Assembly: GCA_041446545.1 (NCBI GenBank)
Contig: JBGOEJ010000016.1
Location: 1-64,000, forward strand
DNA from: Fervidibacter canadensis
GTDB taxonomy: Bacteria; Armatimonadota; Fervidibacteria; Fervidibacterales; Fervidibacteraceae
DNA: 64,000 nt
Direction of reading: 5' to 3'
Below are positions 1-9,628 of the stretch, piece by piece (within the stretch, counting starts at the first letter, position 1; each line of letters starts with the position of its first letter). The translations under genes and the position numbers were made by a program. Under the pieces are notes generated by a model. It had not been told where the DNA came from. It did not search any database and saw nothing but the letters and a program-made list of their open reading frames with translations.

Positions 1-21
1 CGTAAAGGCGGGTGAGGGGCG

Positions 22-429
22 ATGACGACAGGAAGGCAGCCAAACTGTCAGGGGAAAGCCGACAAAGTAGGGTTGGTGGTGCTTCTCATCGCTTGTCTTT
101 GGGCTTTCTCATCCCCCTCTGTTGCTCAACTTCGTCGGCAATCTTGCCTTTTGGTTAGTCCTGAAAGTTACCCTTTGAGGTGGGGAGAGACAGAACCGCC
201 TGACGCTGACAAGGTGGCGATGCCTCCCGGTTTGGACACAAGCAGAGCCATACCGACCTTTTCGGGTTGTTACAAGGTTGGGACGGGCGGTTTTTCTCTG
301 GCATACAAGGTGGAAGACAATGTGCCGTTTGGGACTTTGGCGGTTGTCATTTGGGATGAGGGGACACGCTTTGGCAGCGGACTTACAACTTTGTGCCGAG
401 GCGAGGGCAAGTTAATTTGGAAGGTTTAG
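22..429 (+). CDS. Small secreted protein of unknown function
   Basis: A 135-residue protein whose residues about 15-36 form a basic-hydrophobic-small signal peptide ending near SVAQ, so it is probably exported. The mature part is short, has three cysteines and no motif I recognise. A GGTGAGGGG ribosome binding site lies 2-3 bases before the ATG. Downstream the same frame stays open apart from a TAG-TAA pair and one more TAG until a TAA at 682-684. The real ancestor was therefore probably longer, and this is either its truncated remnant or a short gene beside one. Confidence 0.45.
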   Translation: MTTGRQPNCQGKADKVGLVVLLIACLWAFSSPSVAQLRRQSCLLVSPESYPLRWGETEPPDADKVAMPPGLDTSRAIPTFSGCYKVGTGGFSLAYKVEDNVPFGTLAVVIWDEGTRFGSGLTTLCRGEGKLIWKV

Positions 430-684
430 TAACGCTCCAACCAAAAGAGATGCTTTTTGACCTACAAACCGGACCCGCTGGAGAAAAACAACCTTGGTGG
501 CGACCTGAAATATGCCGATGCGCTCAAAGCATTGCGGTAGACATTGCAGCGAGGGATAGAAGCGACCGATGACCCAATTCACCTCGGTCCCATCCGTCCA
601 CTAGAAGGCGCAAAAGTCATCTCCGCAAAATCTTGGAACCCCGAAGAAGGCGTCACCGACCAATTTGACCCTGAGAGGGACTAA
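430..684 (+). pseudogene. In-frame remnant downstream of the small secreted gene
   Basis: After the tandem stop TAG-TAA at 427-432, the reading frame continues with plausible protein composition (LTYKPDPLEKNNLGGDLKY..., then a TAG, then ...GPIRPLEGAKVISAKSW) to a TAA at 682-684. Codon use looks coding, but there is no start with a ribosome binding site and there are internal stops. I read it as decayed coding sequence, possibly the lost C-terminal part of the gene at 22-429. Family not recognised. Confidence 0.4.
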
Positions 685-925
685 CTTAAGACAAGGGCAG
701 CGGCGGTAAGGATGGTATCAATGTCCTCTTCCGTTGCCTCAGGAGAGAAACGAACCGAGATTTCGTCGTTGAAGAGTTCACCCTCAAAGGTTTCTCCTGT
801 CTCTGGGTCAGTGTAAATAAAGGGAACGGTGACAGAAGGTTCTGAGGCAGCGTAGATGACATCGTTAGGAAAGGGAGAGGGTATGTAGGGTGTGGGGTCA
901 ACCTCGGTCTCATTAGGGTGATGCC
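681..925 (-). pseudogene. Gene fragment, unidentified N-terminal domain
   Basis: On the minus strand the frame ending at 681 encodes ...PYIPSPFPNDVIYAASEPSVTVP... and then a stretch ending NDEISVRFSPEATEEDI before an abrupt stop (TAG at 681-683). The last part resembles the propeptide region of some subtilisin-like proteases, but that is a weak match by eye. There is no start codon with a ribosome binding site; the upstream frame runs into a DUF6785-like fragment. It is therefore a truncated piece fused to another gene fragment. The boundary near 925 is approximate. Confidence 0.4.
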
Positions 926-1505
926 CATCACCGTCGGGATTTCCCACCCGAACACCCCGACGCCGATGAGGGCGACGAGTTTGAGGGCAAAGTAAAAGAC
1001 CCAAACGGATAGCAAGACTTCCTGCGGGACAAGGTAACCGAAGCCGACACCCTCCACCAGCGGGAAAATCATCAGCGGTCGCAAAGCATTGAACAGGCGT
1101 TCAACAAGGAAAGGTGAAAGGTCCCAGAAACGAATGACAGGGCGAAAAAGCGAGGTGAGCACCATCAAAGCCGTCGGCATCGCACCGACCGCCATTCCCG
1201 CCCAGACCAACGGAGCCGCAAAAAAGTTACGCCCCTTCACACCCCGCACCATTTGCAACGGGAGTTGTGCCAACGGAAAGTTGAGCCGCTCCGCTGAAAG
1301 CCATTGAGGCGCCGTAACCGATCGCCCATAGCCCGACGAAGAAAAGCCTCCAGCGCATCAAGGGGAAAAGCCACACATCCCAGGGGATGCGTCCGCCCAT
1401 GCCTTCAAAAAAGCCCCGAACGATGGTGGTGTCTTTGAGCATCCACCAATCGGGCAGCATCGCCCAAAACTCTTTGAGGCGATTGTCGGGAGTGGCATAT
1501 CCCCG
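926..1505 (-). pseudogene. Truncated, frameshifted DUF6785-like membrane protein fragment
   Basis: Two minus-strand frames together reproduce the middle of the DUF6785-like proteins encoded at 33869-35839 and 40930-42849. The first reads ...TPDNRLKEFWAMLPDWWMLKD... GFFEGMGGRIPWDVW (compare NPTNRYSELIIPYVPSWMVHNYKDA). After a frameshift near 1290 the second reads ERLNFPLAQLPLQMVRG ... PQEVLLSVWVFYFALKLV (compare PPDLLFSCWVFYWLERMQ). Both the N-terminal and C-terminal parts are missing. The upstream edge joins a ceramidase-like fragment without a gap and the downstream edge joins an unrelated fragment. It is a dead gene piece. Confidence 0.65.
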
Positions 1506-2278
1506 AACAGGGCGACATCTTCAGGTTGACCCTGCCGAAATTTCGTCCCGCCGATGAAAGTGCAATTGGGTCGGACATCGCCAAAACAGCCGGGCAAAAA
1601 ACCTGCCGCCGCTTCATTGAACGCCCGTTCAATAACTCGTCGGGTCGCGCCGGGGTAGTCCGCCGTGATGCGCTGATCTCCTATGACCGTCGGGTAGCAG
1701 GTGAAATGGAAGAGCACTGCCACAACCGTCCCGTCCTGAGCGTCCCGAAAGACCAAGACGGTCACTTCGTCATCCCGCACCCCATCGGGATTAGGGGCAA
1801 ATAGACAAACGCCCTCCCGAACCAAACGACGGTTGATGGTGTAACCTTCGCATCGCCCCTGCCCGACGCTCAGAGTCACCGGGCGTAAATGCCGGCGCGC
1901 CATCGCCGCCCCGTCCAAAGTCCGTTCTTGCACCATCGCCACGACTTCCGCCACCATCTCCCCGACGCCGACCATGTTCTCGCAAGTTTGCGGACCTAAA
2001 TGGGTGTGGCTGGCTGCCAACAGCAATCATTCAGGCGGCAATCCATATCGGCGCTTCAGTTCCGACCGCAAATTATCCGTTAACTTCGCCCCAAACCCAA
2101 TCAGGTCAGCCGTGACGAGGCAAACGGCATCATCGGCCTCTGGCGCCGATGGTAGCCAGAAGACGCGCACTTCCAAGTCATCCAACACGCCTTCTTCGCT
2201 TTGACCCCGACGGGCATGTCCCGCCAAAGGCGTCCCGACAGGTGGCGTGATGATGGCTTTGCCGATTCCCAAGTGCAT
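1506..2278 (-). pseudogene. Truncated neutral-ceramidase-like gene with in-frame TGA
   Basis: The minus-strand frame starts MHLGIGKAIITPP, typical of the neutral/alkaline non-lysosomal ceramidase family, and continues through GRSELKRRYGLPPE-like sequence to an in-frame TGA at 2027-2029. It resumes directly as LLLAASHTHLGPQ, the family's conserved SHTH zinc motif, then FTCYPTV and a CFGDVRPN-like motif (family GDVSPN). Near 1505, about halfway through the expected length, it runs straight into a DUF6785-like fragment. It lies 6 bp after the intact paralogue at 2285-3730, so it was probably the second gene of that operon. One internal stop plus a lost C-terminal half make it a pseudogene. Confidence 0.65.
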
Positions 2279-2284
2279 CCGACA

Positions 2285-3730
2285 TCACCCTTCGGGAATG
2301 AGTGACCGAAGCAATCGCAAGGCTTGTTCGGCAACCCGTTCGCCGCTCCCATCCCCACAAAGCGCCCACTGACCCATGCTCACTTCGTAACCGCCTTGTG
2401 CCCATGCCCCTTGCGTCGTCAGGTAACCGTTGTAGCCGTTGGCGTAACCGATGACGAAAGTGAACGGGAAAGGCGATTGACACTTCAGCCACAATGCAGG
2501 CGCCACGAAAAGTTCGCCTGAAACTCCCACCAACGCTGCCTCGCCCAATCTGATGACTTGAACTTCAACTTTTCGCTCCCACTCGTTTCGCCCCCTCACT
2601 GCTGTTCGCCACCTTTCCCAAGCGTTGCGGACTTCAGCGCCTATGCGCCTCTCTTCTTCGCTTAAAGACCGCTCGGAACGCATCCACCACTTTTGTCCAC
2701 CAACTTTCACCGACGCCTCCCGATACTTGGCTTCCGCCTCCGATGGGTCAGGCAAATCGGCTCGCTGCGGAAGGACAAACTCTGACCGAGTGACGGCAAT
2801 GTGCGGTTTCAGTTCCGCTGAACGCCAACCGCTGATGCGCCGAAAAGTTTCTGCCACTTTCTCCCGCTCAGGGTGACCATAATGCAACCGCAGCAACGCC
2901 ACTTGCTTGATGACTTCGCCCGCTAAAGCCATCCCGTAAAGCGCCACATCATCAAAATCGCCCGTCGTCTGATAGACAGGATTGACATCGCCACATGCGC
3001 CCTGAGTGAACAGGCACATTTTGCAGTCGGGCAAGTGGCTTTCAACGAACCGCATCAGCGCTCCGGGGTAATCGGCGGAGACGAAATCGTTGACCTGAAC
3101 GACCGTCGGGTGGCAGGTGAAGTTGACCAAAACTATGTCACCATCGTTGCGGCGGAAAAGCAAGATGCCCAATTGCAGGTCATGGTCTTCACGGTCAACT
3201 TGTTCATCGGGTGGTCGGTCAGGCAAGCGGTAGACTTTTCCGTCCTTGCCAACGATGCGGCGACTCCAAGCCACGCCGACAACTTCGCCGACAGAAGCAA
3301 ATGCCTTCGCTGGTTTTCTGTCCTTCCATGCGTTGATAGCGCAGGCAACCAACTTGTCCAGCAAAACTTCAACCCATTCGGCAGTGCCTTCAACTTCCCT
3401 CAAAGGTGTCAAGCCAATCGTTTCGGGAGTTGAGTGGGCGTGGGAAGCAGCCAACATGATAGCGTCGGAAGCAACGCCCGTCGCCTGCGAAACCCTTTTG
3501 CGGAACTCAGCGATGAAGTCTTTGTCATCGCCCAGCAAATTGCGATGGAAGCCGATGGCGTCGGCAGTGACGATGATGGCAGCGCCGTCGTCTGTTTCCG
3601 CTGCCAACGCTTTGGCAAATAACTGGTCATGGACACCTTGAAACCGATGCTGGCGTGGGATAAAGCCGAGTTCGGGGATATGCAACGGTGGCGTAATGTC
3701 CACGCAACTAACCCCAACCCGCCACGCCAT
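2285..3730 (-). CDS. Neutral/alkaline non-lysosomal ceramidase-like hydrolase
   Basis: A 481-residue protein of the neutral-ceramidase N-terminal domain family (PF04734 type). Visible features are the start VSCVDITPP, the SHAHS zinc-type motif at about residues 96-100, NFTCHPTVV at about 203-211 with a downstream SADYPGA, and CGDVNP at about 246-251, matching the family's GDVSPN motif. Secreted ceramidases hydrolyse the amide bond of N-acylsphingosines. Bacterial homologues without a signal peptide, like this one, are uncharacterised and may act on other amides. The start ATG follows GGAGG with a 10-base spacer. It belongs to a minus-strand run of glycan-active genes and sits just upstream of a dead paralogue. 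Family call is strong; substrate unknown. Confidence 0.8.
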   Translation of the reverse strand: MAWRVGVSCVDITPPLHIPELGFIPRQHRFQGVHDQLFAKALAAETDDGAAIIVTADAIGFHRNLLGDDKDFIAEFRKRVSQATGVASDAIMLAASHAHSTPETIGLTPLREVEGTAEWVEVLLDKLVACAINAWKDRKPAKAFASVGEVVGVAWSRRIVGKDGKVYRLPDRPPDEQVDREDHDLQLGILLFRRNDGDIVLVNFTCHPTVVQVNDFVSADYPGALMRFVESHLPDCKMCLFTQGACGDVNPVYQTTGDFDDVALYGMALAGEVIKQVALLRLHYGHPEREKVAETFRRISGWRSAELKPHIAVTRSEFVLPQRADLPDPSEAEAKYREASVKVGGQKWWMRSERSLSEEERRIGAEVRNAWERWRTAVRGRNEWERKVEVQVIRLGEAALVGVSGELFVAPALWLKCQSPFPFTFVIGYANGYNGYLTTQGAWAQGGYEVSMGQWALCGDGSGERVAEQALRLLRSLIPEG

Positions 3731-3778
3731 CGTTTTGTCGCCTCCGAAAAGAGACGGTGATTTCTCTCATGTCAACCC

Positions 3779-5764
3779 TCAACGCACTGCCACCAAGGAC
3801 ATTCGCATCGGCGGTAGGGAGATGGTGATGGTGTTGTCGGTGATGGGCAGGCGTTCGCCTGTCAAGGCGTCCGTCGCTTCGTTCACTTTCGGCATGGCTT
3901 TTCTGCTCAAGCGCACTTGTGCCGTCACCGTTTCTTTCGCCGATAAGTTGCTGACGACGAGCAGCCAACGGACTTGCCCATTAACAGTGCGCCGATAGCC
4001 GCTGACCTTCACGCTTTCAGGTTGCGCCTGAATGAACTCGCCGTTGCGCCAGTAGGGATGCCATTCCGCTTCGCTCACACCGAATTGACTCATCGCCGAC
4101 CAAATTGCCGCCAACTTCTCCAACATCGCCCCGAAACCCAACGGTCGCACCCGAACATCGTGGAGCAAAGTGAAGGCTAAGGCGTGGTCAACCGTCCATT
4201 CAGGCGGTCGCTCGTAAACGAGGAACTCGCAAGGGACGCCGAAGTTTTTGCCCATGAACTCCGCCCGAAAACTTGCCAACGGCAATTTTTGCAATGGGTC
4301 GCCCGCCAACTCGCCCCCGCCAAATTGCTCGCCGTCCCAGTAACTGTGCACGAACGCCAAAGTGGGAGTCCCGCAGTAGGTGCTTTGGTGGGCATTGATG
4401 AGTTTGCCCTTCGGGTGCAGGGCTTCGTAAAGCCGACGCATGAATTGGCGCACGGCGAAAATCGGATAGGTCTCCCGCAACTTGCCGTCTGCCGTCCGAT
4501 AACCGCAGCCATGCGCCTCGTTGGCGCAACCGAAGGGCTCAATCGTCCCGTCCAAATACACGCCGTCAAAGCCATAACGCTCTATCGCTGAAACGATGCC
4601 GTCCAACAGTCGCTCCGCCCACTGACTGTTCAGGCAAACGATGTAGTCGCGCTGTGGCGGTTGGCGAAAGTAGCCACCTGAAAACCCACCCGTCGGCGTC
4701 TTGACAAGCACTTTCTCAGCGGCGGCACTCCATTCAGGTGCTAATGTTGACAGTTCGTAGCCGAAGTAAAGGAGCAACTTGATGCCTCGCTGGTGGCAAG
4801 CAGCAATCAACTCCCTCAGTTCCGATTCTCGGTTCGTCCGCCAGTAGTTTTGAACGGGCGTCCAATGTTCGTGGAAGACAAGCGTTTTCACGCCCATCCG
4901 TGCCGCTTTCTCCAAAGTCGTCTCTTTTGCGCCTTGCGTCATTGGTTGCTTCTCCATCCCGTAAAATGCGCCGTGACAAATCCGCCACTCGTGAAAATCC
5001 TTCGGCATTGGTTTGACAGGCGTCGGTTGCATCCCGAAGGTGAAAGTAAGGGGCAACTTTTGCGGCGGCGTGTCCAACAGGTGAACCCGAAGGACGACGG
5101 CATTTTCACTCGGCACGATTTCTATCGCTTGCTCCCTTTCCGCCACTTGCCAATTCCGATCGCTTTCGGCGCACCAAGTTAACCCGCCTTCTTCCCAACC
5201 AAGCCAAACGATTGGTTTGAAGGGCAACCCCATCCCATCTGTTGGGACGGCGCCGCTGTTTTCGGCGCTCCCCCATCGCCCCGTCCAGTAGTGAAACAAA
5301 GTCGCCCGCTCCTTCCGTAGCGGGATTTCCAGCCACAATCGCTGCAAAGACGCTTTGGGTTGTGGGAGCGGTGCCAGCGTCAAATCAACCCGCATCAAGC
5401 CATCAAACTCCAACCGCACGACAAAGTCGGCAATCACGGTATCGTTGACCTGCCAACCCAAAAGCACCGCTTGCTCGTCCGTTTGATCCCAAAGTTCGCA
5501 CCCACTTTGCGTCCAAGCCGACTCGCCCTTTCCACCGAACGCCAGAAGGCGCATCGGTTGGGCGAGCAACTCCACGCCCGCCGTCGTGATTTGGGACGGC
5601 AACGGTTGCTTTGCGAAGCGATATTCTCGCCCCCAAACGCCGACCCGAATTTCGCCATTCACTCGCTGCACCGTCACAGGCGTCCAAGGGTCGGGCACTT
5701 CCGCCATTGCCTTCACTCCCATCAGGCAAAGCCATGCGACTGCGACCCATATGCGCTTAAGCAT
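3779..5764 (-). CDS. Secreted TIM-barrel glycoside-hydrolase-like protein
   Basis: A 661-residue protein with a signal peptide (residues 1-21, MLKRIWVA... ending AMA). An N-terminal beta-rich half is followed by a barrel-like half with KTLVFHEHW near residue 295, KLLLYFGYE near 330 and FDGVYLDGT near 400. Acidic residues placed this way at strand ends are typical of alpha-glycosidase-like TIM barrels; the overall pattern resembles the GH123-related DUF6067/DUF6259 families. The start ATG overlaps the stop of the aminotransferase gene by 8 bp and follows GGTGGAGAGAGGG, so the two are translationally coupled. It probably acts outside the cytoplasm on polysaccharide. Exact GH family not certain. 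Confidence 0.65.
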   Translation of the reverse strand: MLKRIWVAVAWLCLMGVKAMAEVPDPWTPVTVQRVNGEIRVGVWGREYRFAKQPLPSQITTAGVELLAQPMRLLAFGGKGESAWTQSGCELWDQTDEQAVLLGWQVNDTVIADFVVRLEFDGLMRVDLTLAPLPQPKASLQRLWLEIPLRKERATLFHYWTGRWGSAENSGAVPTDGMGLPFKPIVWLGWEEGGLTWCAESDRNWQVAEREQAIEIVPSENAVVLRVHLLDTPPQKLPLTFTFGMQPTPVKPMPKDFHEWRICHGAFYGMEKQPMTQGAKETTLEKAARMGVKTLVFHEHWTPVQNYWRTNRESELRELIAACHQRGIKLLLYFGYELSTLAPEWSAAAEKVLVKTPTGGFSGGYFRQPPQRDYIVCLNSQWAERLLDGIVSAIERYGFDGVYLDGTIEPFGCANEAHGCGYRTADGKLRETYPIFAVRQFMRRLYEALHPKGKLINAHQSTYCGTPTLAFVHSYWDGEQFGGGELAGDPLQKLPLASFRAEFMGKNFGVPCEFLVYERPPEWTVDHALAFTLLHDVRVRPLGFGAMLEKLAAIWSAMSQFGVSEAEWHPYWRNGEFIQAQPESVKVSGYRRTVNGQVRWLLVVSNLSAKETVTAQVRLSRKAMPKVNEATDALTGERLPITDNTITISLPPMRMSLVAVR

Positions 5765-6989
5765 AAAGCCCTCTCTCCACCTTGATGATGGCTTTTGCCA
5801 TGTCAGCGATGTCGGCGTCGCTCAAAAATTCGTGCAAGGGCAAAACGAGCAGGCGGTTTAGGTAGTCTTGGGCTCGTGGGCAAGCCGTTTCGTCATAGCG
5901 AATTTCACGAAAGGCGTGGTCAAAGGGGAATCGTGAGCTGCCGAAAACTTTCTGCTTTTGCAGCGCTTCGTGGCAAAGGAAGATGGGTTTGCCGATGTAG
6001 TGCGCCGAACAAGGAACGCCTTCCGCTCGCAGTGCCTCGGCGAATTGGTCGGCGCTAAACGGAGCATCGGGCTGAACCAGCAACTCGTAATGCCAATAAA
6101 CTTCCTTGCAACCGTCCAGCACCTTTTGCGGCTTGACAAATTTGCCGTCGGCAATCAGTTGGCTCAATAAGCGCCCTTTGCGATGTCGTTCAGAAGTTAC
6201 CCAATCAATGCGTTTCATCTGTGCCAAAGCGACCGCGCCCGTCAGTTCGTTCATGCGGTAGTTCAGCCCGAGCATCACATAGCGCCGATGAGGTGTCATT
6301 GCTCCTCGCTCCCAACCCTTGTCCATGAAAAGCGCCATCTTGGTCGCCAGTTCCTCATCATCCGTGATTGCAACTCCGCCATCGCCCGTCGTGATGTGTT
6401 TGCTTTGCTGCAAACTGAAGCAGCCGATGTCGCCGATGGTGCCGACGAGTTTGCCCTTGTATTCGGCGAGGTGAGCCTGAGCGCAATCTTCAATGAGTGT
6501 CAAGCCATGTCGTTTGGCAATGTCAACGAAAGCATCCATTTCGCATGGATTGCCCGCCAAATGCACGACCAAAATGGCTTTTGTCCTCGGCGAAATCAAC
6601 TTTTCAGCGCTTTCAGGGTCAATGTTTCCCGTTGCAGGGTCAACATCGGCGAAAACGGGAATGCCGCCCTCCTTGAGAATTGGTGTGACGCTTCCGATGT
6701 CGGTAATCGGGGGGACGATGACCTCATCGCCTGGGTCAAGTTGGAGTGCGCCGATAGCGAGGTGGATGGCGGCGGTGCCCGAAGTGCAAGCGACGGCGAA
6801 TCGGACACCATGTCGCTTGGCGAAGGCTTTCTCAAAGGCTTCCACCTTCTTGCCACCCCAGCGAAAGAGCCATGCGCTTTCAATGACCTCCCGCAATTCA
6901 GCTAACTCATCTTCGCCGACTTTCTGTTCTTTCGGCAGTGGGGTTTTGCGGACAGGTTCACCGCCATGAATGGCTAATCGTTCCGCCAT
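5757..6989 (-). CDS. DegT/DnrJ/EryC1/StrS aminotransferase
   Basis: A 410-residue PLP-dependent sugar aminotransferase-type enzyme. The family pattern is clear: GGEPVRKTPLP at the start, CTSGTAAIHLAIGAL near residue 70, DPGDEVIVPP, ALIEDCAQAH-type aspartate region, and SLQQSKHITTGDGG carrying the lysine expected to bind PLP. Members transaminate keto-sugars or act as dehydratases in deoxysugar pathways; in Armatimonadota and Planctomycetes they often sit with Gfo/Idh/MocA and carbohydrate genes. I chose the ATG at 6989 because GAGGTGA lies 5 bases before it; an in-frame TTG at 7010 lacks a site. It is the first gene of a coupled pair with the hydrolase downstream. Confidence 0.85.
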   Translation of the reverse strand: MAERLAIHGGEPVRKTPLPKEQKVGEDELAELREVIESAWLFRWGGKKVEAFEKAFAKRHGVRFAVACTSGTAAIHLAIGALQLDPGDEVIVPPITDIGSVTPILKEGGIPVFADVDPATGNIDPESAEKLISPRTKAILVVHLAGNPCEMDAFVDIAKRHGLTLIEDCAQAHLAEYKGKLVGTIGDIGCFSLQQSKHITTGDGGVAITDDEELATKMALFMDKGWERGAMTPHRRYVMLGLNYRMNELTGAVALAQMKRIDWVTSERHRKGRLLSQLIADGKFVKPQKVLDGCKEVYWHYELLVQPDAPFSADQFAEALRAEGVPCSAHYIGKPIFLCHEALQKQKVFGSSRFPFDHAFREIRYDETACPRAQDYLNRLLVLPLHEFLSDADIADMAKAIIKVERGLYA

Positions 6990-7070
6990 CGTTATCACCT
7001 CACCTCGCAAATGCCATCTATCAACCCAACAGCAATTCGCTGCGTTTCGTGACTGGCTACAAATGACGGC

Positions 7071-9623
7071 TCACAACCCTTCCAACGCTTCCAACAACTG
7101 CCGATGCCGTCGCTCGTAAGCAACGGGGTCGTCCACGAACTTGTTGGGGGCGGGGGTGAGGTCATCTGCTTGCAGCAGCGCTTTCGCTCGCTCCAGCCAC
7201 TGTCGGCGTTTCGGGTCGGAAAGTTTTTGCTCCTTTTGCACCTTCCCTTGCAGCAAACAGAGCAAATCGTAGTCCTCAATCCCGTCACGGAAAATTTCTG
7301 CCCGAACGGACGGGAGAGGGTCACCTTTTTGCGGGTCGGGATAAAACAGAAAGCCGTCGCCATTGCCGCCGGGGTAAGCCGTCGGGTTGGCGAACAGGTC
7401 AAAGGGTTTGCCCTTGTCGTCCGTCCAGTAGTTGACGCACCAATAAAGGAAGCCGTCGCAACCGTAGCGCCACAGCCACCAGCCAATTGCCCGATGGGAT
7501 GTGCCCGTCCAATCAATGCGCCAGATGTCGGGGTAAGTCTTGCCGACGGTGCTGATGCACACATACATCCAAACTTGGTCGCCTGCCTTTTTCCGCTCCC
7601 GCAAAAATGGCTCGTCAAAACAGTCAATATGCGGCACCCAAAGGTTGATGAAGTTCGCCAATGCCCGATAAGCGGCGCCTTCAGGGGTCGGGGCGTGGGT
7701 TCTAAACGGTCCTGTCGCTCCGTAACCTGCCGTCAGCAGGATGTTTAGGTTCGGGGCATGCTCGTGGACGAAGCGGCAGAGGGCTTCAATGTCGGCAAAT
7801 TGAGCGGTGGATGGCTCATCAAAGACATAGAAGTAGAACCGATCGCTCCATCCCTTCTTCCGCAAATGCTCCCCCAAAAGTTGCAACTTGGCGGCGACTT
7901 CTGTGCGTTCGTTTTCGGGGGGCAGTTTTGTGCCCCAACGCAAGATGCCACCGATGGAAAACGCCGTCGCTCCTTTCACCATCCATGTCTCCACCACTCG
8001 GTCAAACTCGTCCCAATTTGCTGTCCATGTGCCATCGGGGCGTCGCACGAACACTTCATCCCAAGGCAACGGAGGTGGCGGCGTGAATCGGTAGCGCAAG
8101 CATTGCTCGTAAAAGCGGCGGCTGCGTTCGGGCGTCCATGCGTCACCGTAAACCTGCTTTGCTTTGTAATCCCAAATCAGCACACAAGTTTTGAGGAAAC
8201 TTTGCTTCGGCAAGGTGACGGCGAAGACGCGCAAACGAAGGGGGACGGTTAATTTCGGGGCGTTTTCGGGTTCAACGATTATCGCGCCTTCATAATTGCC
8301 CGCCTCAATTTTTTGCGGCACCCAAACGGTCAACCAAACGCAGCGATGTTCGCCTTGGGGCACCTCAAAGGGACGCAACGGCAGCAATGGGTCGGGATAA
8401 CGACCTGCGATGCCGAACCCGCCCGGCGTCGGCTTCTGCACAGGCACATAGCCGACGAGTTTCAGTTCGGGAGCAATCGCTGAACCCTTCGGTCCGACCA
8501 ATGGTGTTACGCTGACCTTGACATTTCGCAACGGTTGCGCCAACGCCATCACGGCGATTTGCACGCTTTCGCCTTCGCCCATCGCAGCAAACAAGGTGAC
8601 GGGATTTTGGATGCCGAGGGGTTCACCCGTTGGCACTTCTTCAGGGCACCGTTTAGTCATCGGCGAGAGAGCGAAAAGGGCGTAAGGTTGGTGCAACCGT
8701 TCGGAAAGTTGTGCCCGCATCGCCATCGCCTCCCATCGGGGTAGCAACCGCTTTGCTACCCGCAACCGTCGCCACCAACCTGTCAAGTCAAGGGATGGAC
8801 GCAACCGCTGCCGCCATTCAGCGATTAAACCCAACACTTGCCTGCCCACTTCCGTTTGAGGCTTTTCGGGAAGTTGCGTCCGCCATCGCTCCAACTTTTT
8901 CCGCACTTCTGCGGCTTGCTGTTCAATGGTTTGCTTGGCGTTGCGTCGCACGACGGGCAAGGTGGTGACGCCCTCCAATCGCAACGCTCCAAATCGCTCT
9001 GGTTCGTGGAAACTTTGCTGGCACGCTCGCCATGTTGACAATTCCGCAGGCTCAACGGTGTAGCGTTGGCGGGCGAAGTTAACTCGCCATATGTCGCTGA
9101 CGATCGGTGTGCGGTTGAAGGAAGTAAAAGGGATGGCGATTTCAGCGACCCAACGATGGCTTTCTATGCGGACAGCAACTTGAGCATGACTGTCCCAACT
9201 TGGGTCATCTTTGCCGTCCCGCCAAAATTCGTCCCGCACGATGGCAAGGCTATTGACGACGAGGTGGTAGTAAGCGGTTGGCTCGTCAGGGTCGGGGGCA
9301 AGGAAGACCTCCACACAATCGTCCGTCCAAACCTCACCATCATGTCGGCGCACGAAACGGCGCATCTTGCTCGGTTGCGGTTCGTCGCAAACGAAAAGGA
9401 CGAACAAGCGATTGGCATCAAAGCACATCTTCGCAATGGTGGAAACTTTTGTCGTCCCACCACCTAACTTGTAGGGCAAGGGCAATGCTTCCGTTCGTCG
9501 CCAAGCCACATCGTTAGGGCGCCCGTCCACGCTTGGTGGTTTGCTCGCTCTGCGCACGGTTAAGATGGACGGCTCTTTGATGACTCCCGTTAGCAACAAA
9601 GCCAACCCGATAAGCCACGCCAT
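7071..9623 (-). CDS. Secreted CBM9-like plus DUF4091 (GH123-like) hydrolase
   Basis: A protein of about 850 residues with a short signal peptide (WLIGLALLLTGVIKEP). Residues about 25-220 look like a family 9 carbohydrate-binding/DOMON module (SVDGRPNDVAW, DDCVEVFLAPDPDEP, VAEIAIPF, WRVNFARQRY). The C-terminal part is a DUF4091 catalytic-type domain (FYFYVFDEPSTAQFADIEAL, WWLWRYGCDGFLYWCVNYW, RAEIFRDGIEDYDLL), related to GH123 beta-N-acetylgalactosaminidases. It probably cleaves amino-sugar-containing glycans outside the cell. The start ATG at 9623 has AGGTG 6 bases upstream; GTG 9632 and ATG 9629 are alternatives. The heparinase-like gene ends 5 bp upstream, so they form an operon. Confidence 0.8.
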   Translation of the reverse strand: MAWLIGLALLLTGVIKEPSILTVRRASKPPSVDGRPNDVAWRRTEALPLPYKLGGGTTKVSTIAKMCFDANRLFVLFVCDEPQPSKMRRFVRRHDGEVWTDDCVEVFLAPDPDEPTAYYHLVVNSLAIVRDEFWRDGKDDPSWDSHAQVAVRIESHRWVAEIAIPFTSFNRTPIVSDIWRVNFARQRYTVEPAELSTWRACQQSFHEPERFGALRLEGVTTLPVVRRNAKQTIEQQAAEVRKKLERWRTQLPEKPQTEVGRQVLGLIAEWRQRLRPSLDLTGWWRRLRVAKRLLPRWEAMAMRAQLSERLHQPYALFALSPMTKRCPEEVPTGEPLGIQNPVTLFAAMGEGESVQIAVMALAQPLRNVKVSVTPLVGPKGSAIAPELKLVGYVPVQKPTPGGFGIAGRYPDPLLPLRPFEVPQGEHRCVWLTVWVPQKIEAGNYEGAIIVEPENAPKLTVPLRLRVFAVTLPKQSFLKTCVLIWDYKAKQVYGDAWTPERSRRFYEQCLRYRFTPPPPLPWDEVFVRRPDGTWTANWDEFDRVVETWMVKGATAFSIGGILRWGTKLPPENERTEVAAKLQLLGEHLRKKGWSDRFYFYVFDEPSTAQFADIEALCRFVHEHAPNLNILLTAGYGATGPFRTHAPTPEGAAYRALANFINLWVPHIDCFDEPFLRERKKAGDQVWMYVCISTVGKTYPDIWRIDWTGTSHRAIGWWLWRYGCDGFLYWCVNYWTDDKGKPFDLFANPTAYPGGNGDGFLFYPDPQKGDPLPSVRAEIFRDGIEDYDLLCLLQGKVQKEQKLSDPKRRQWLERAKALLQADDLTPAPNKFVDDPVAYERRHRQLLEALEGL

Positions 9624-9628
9624 TGCCA

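Noticed and set aside
2027..2029. TGA in the ceramidase-like fragment as selenocysteine
   Set aside because: The position before the SHTH motif is not a cysteine in the intact paralogue, no stem-loop of SECIS type is evident after it, and the gene is truncated anyway.
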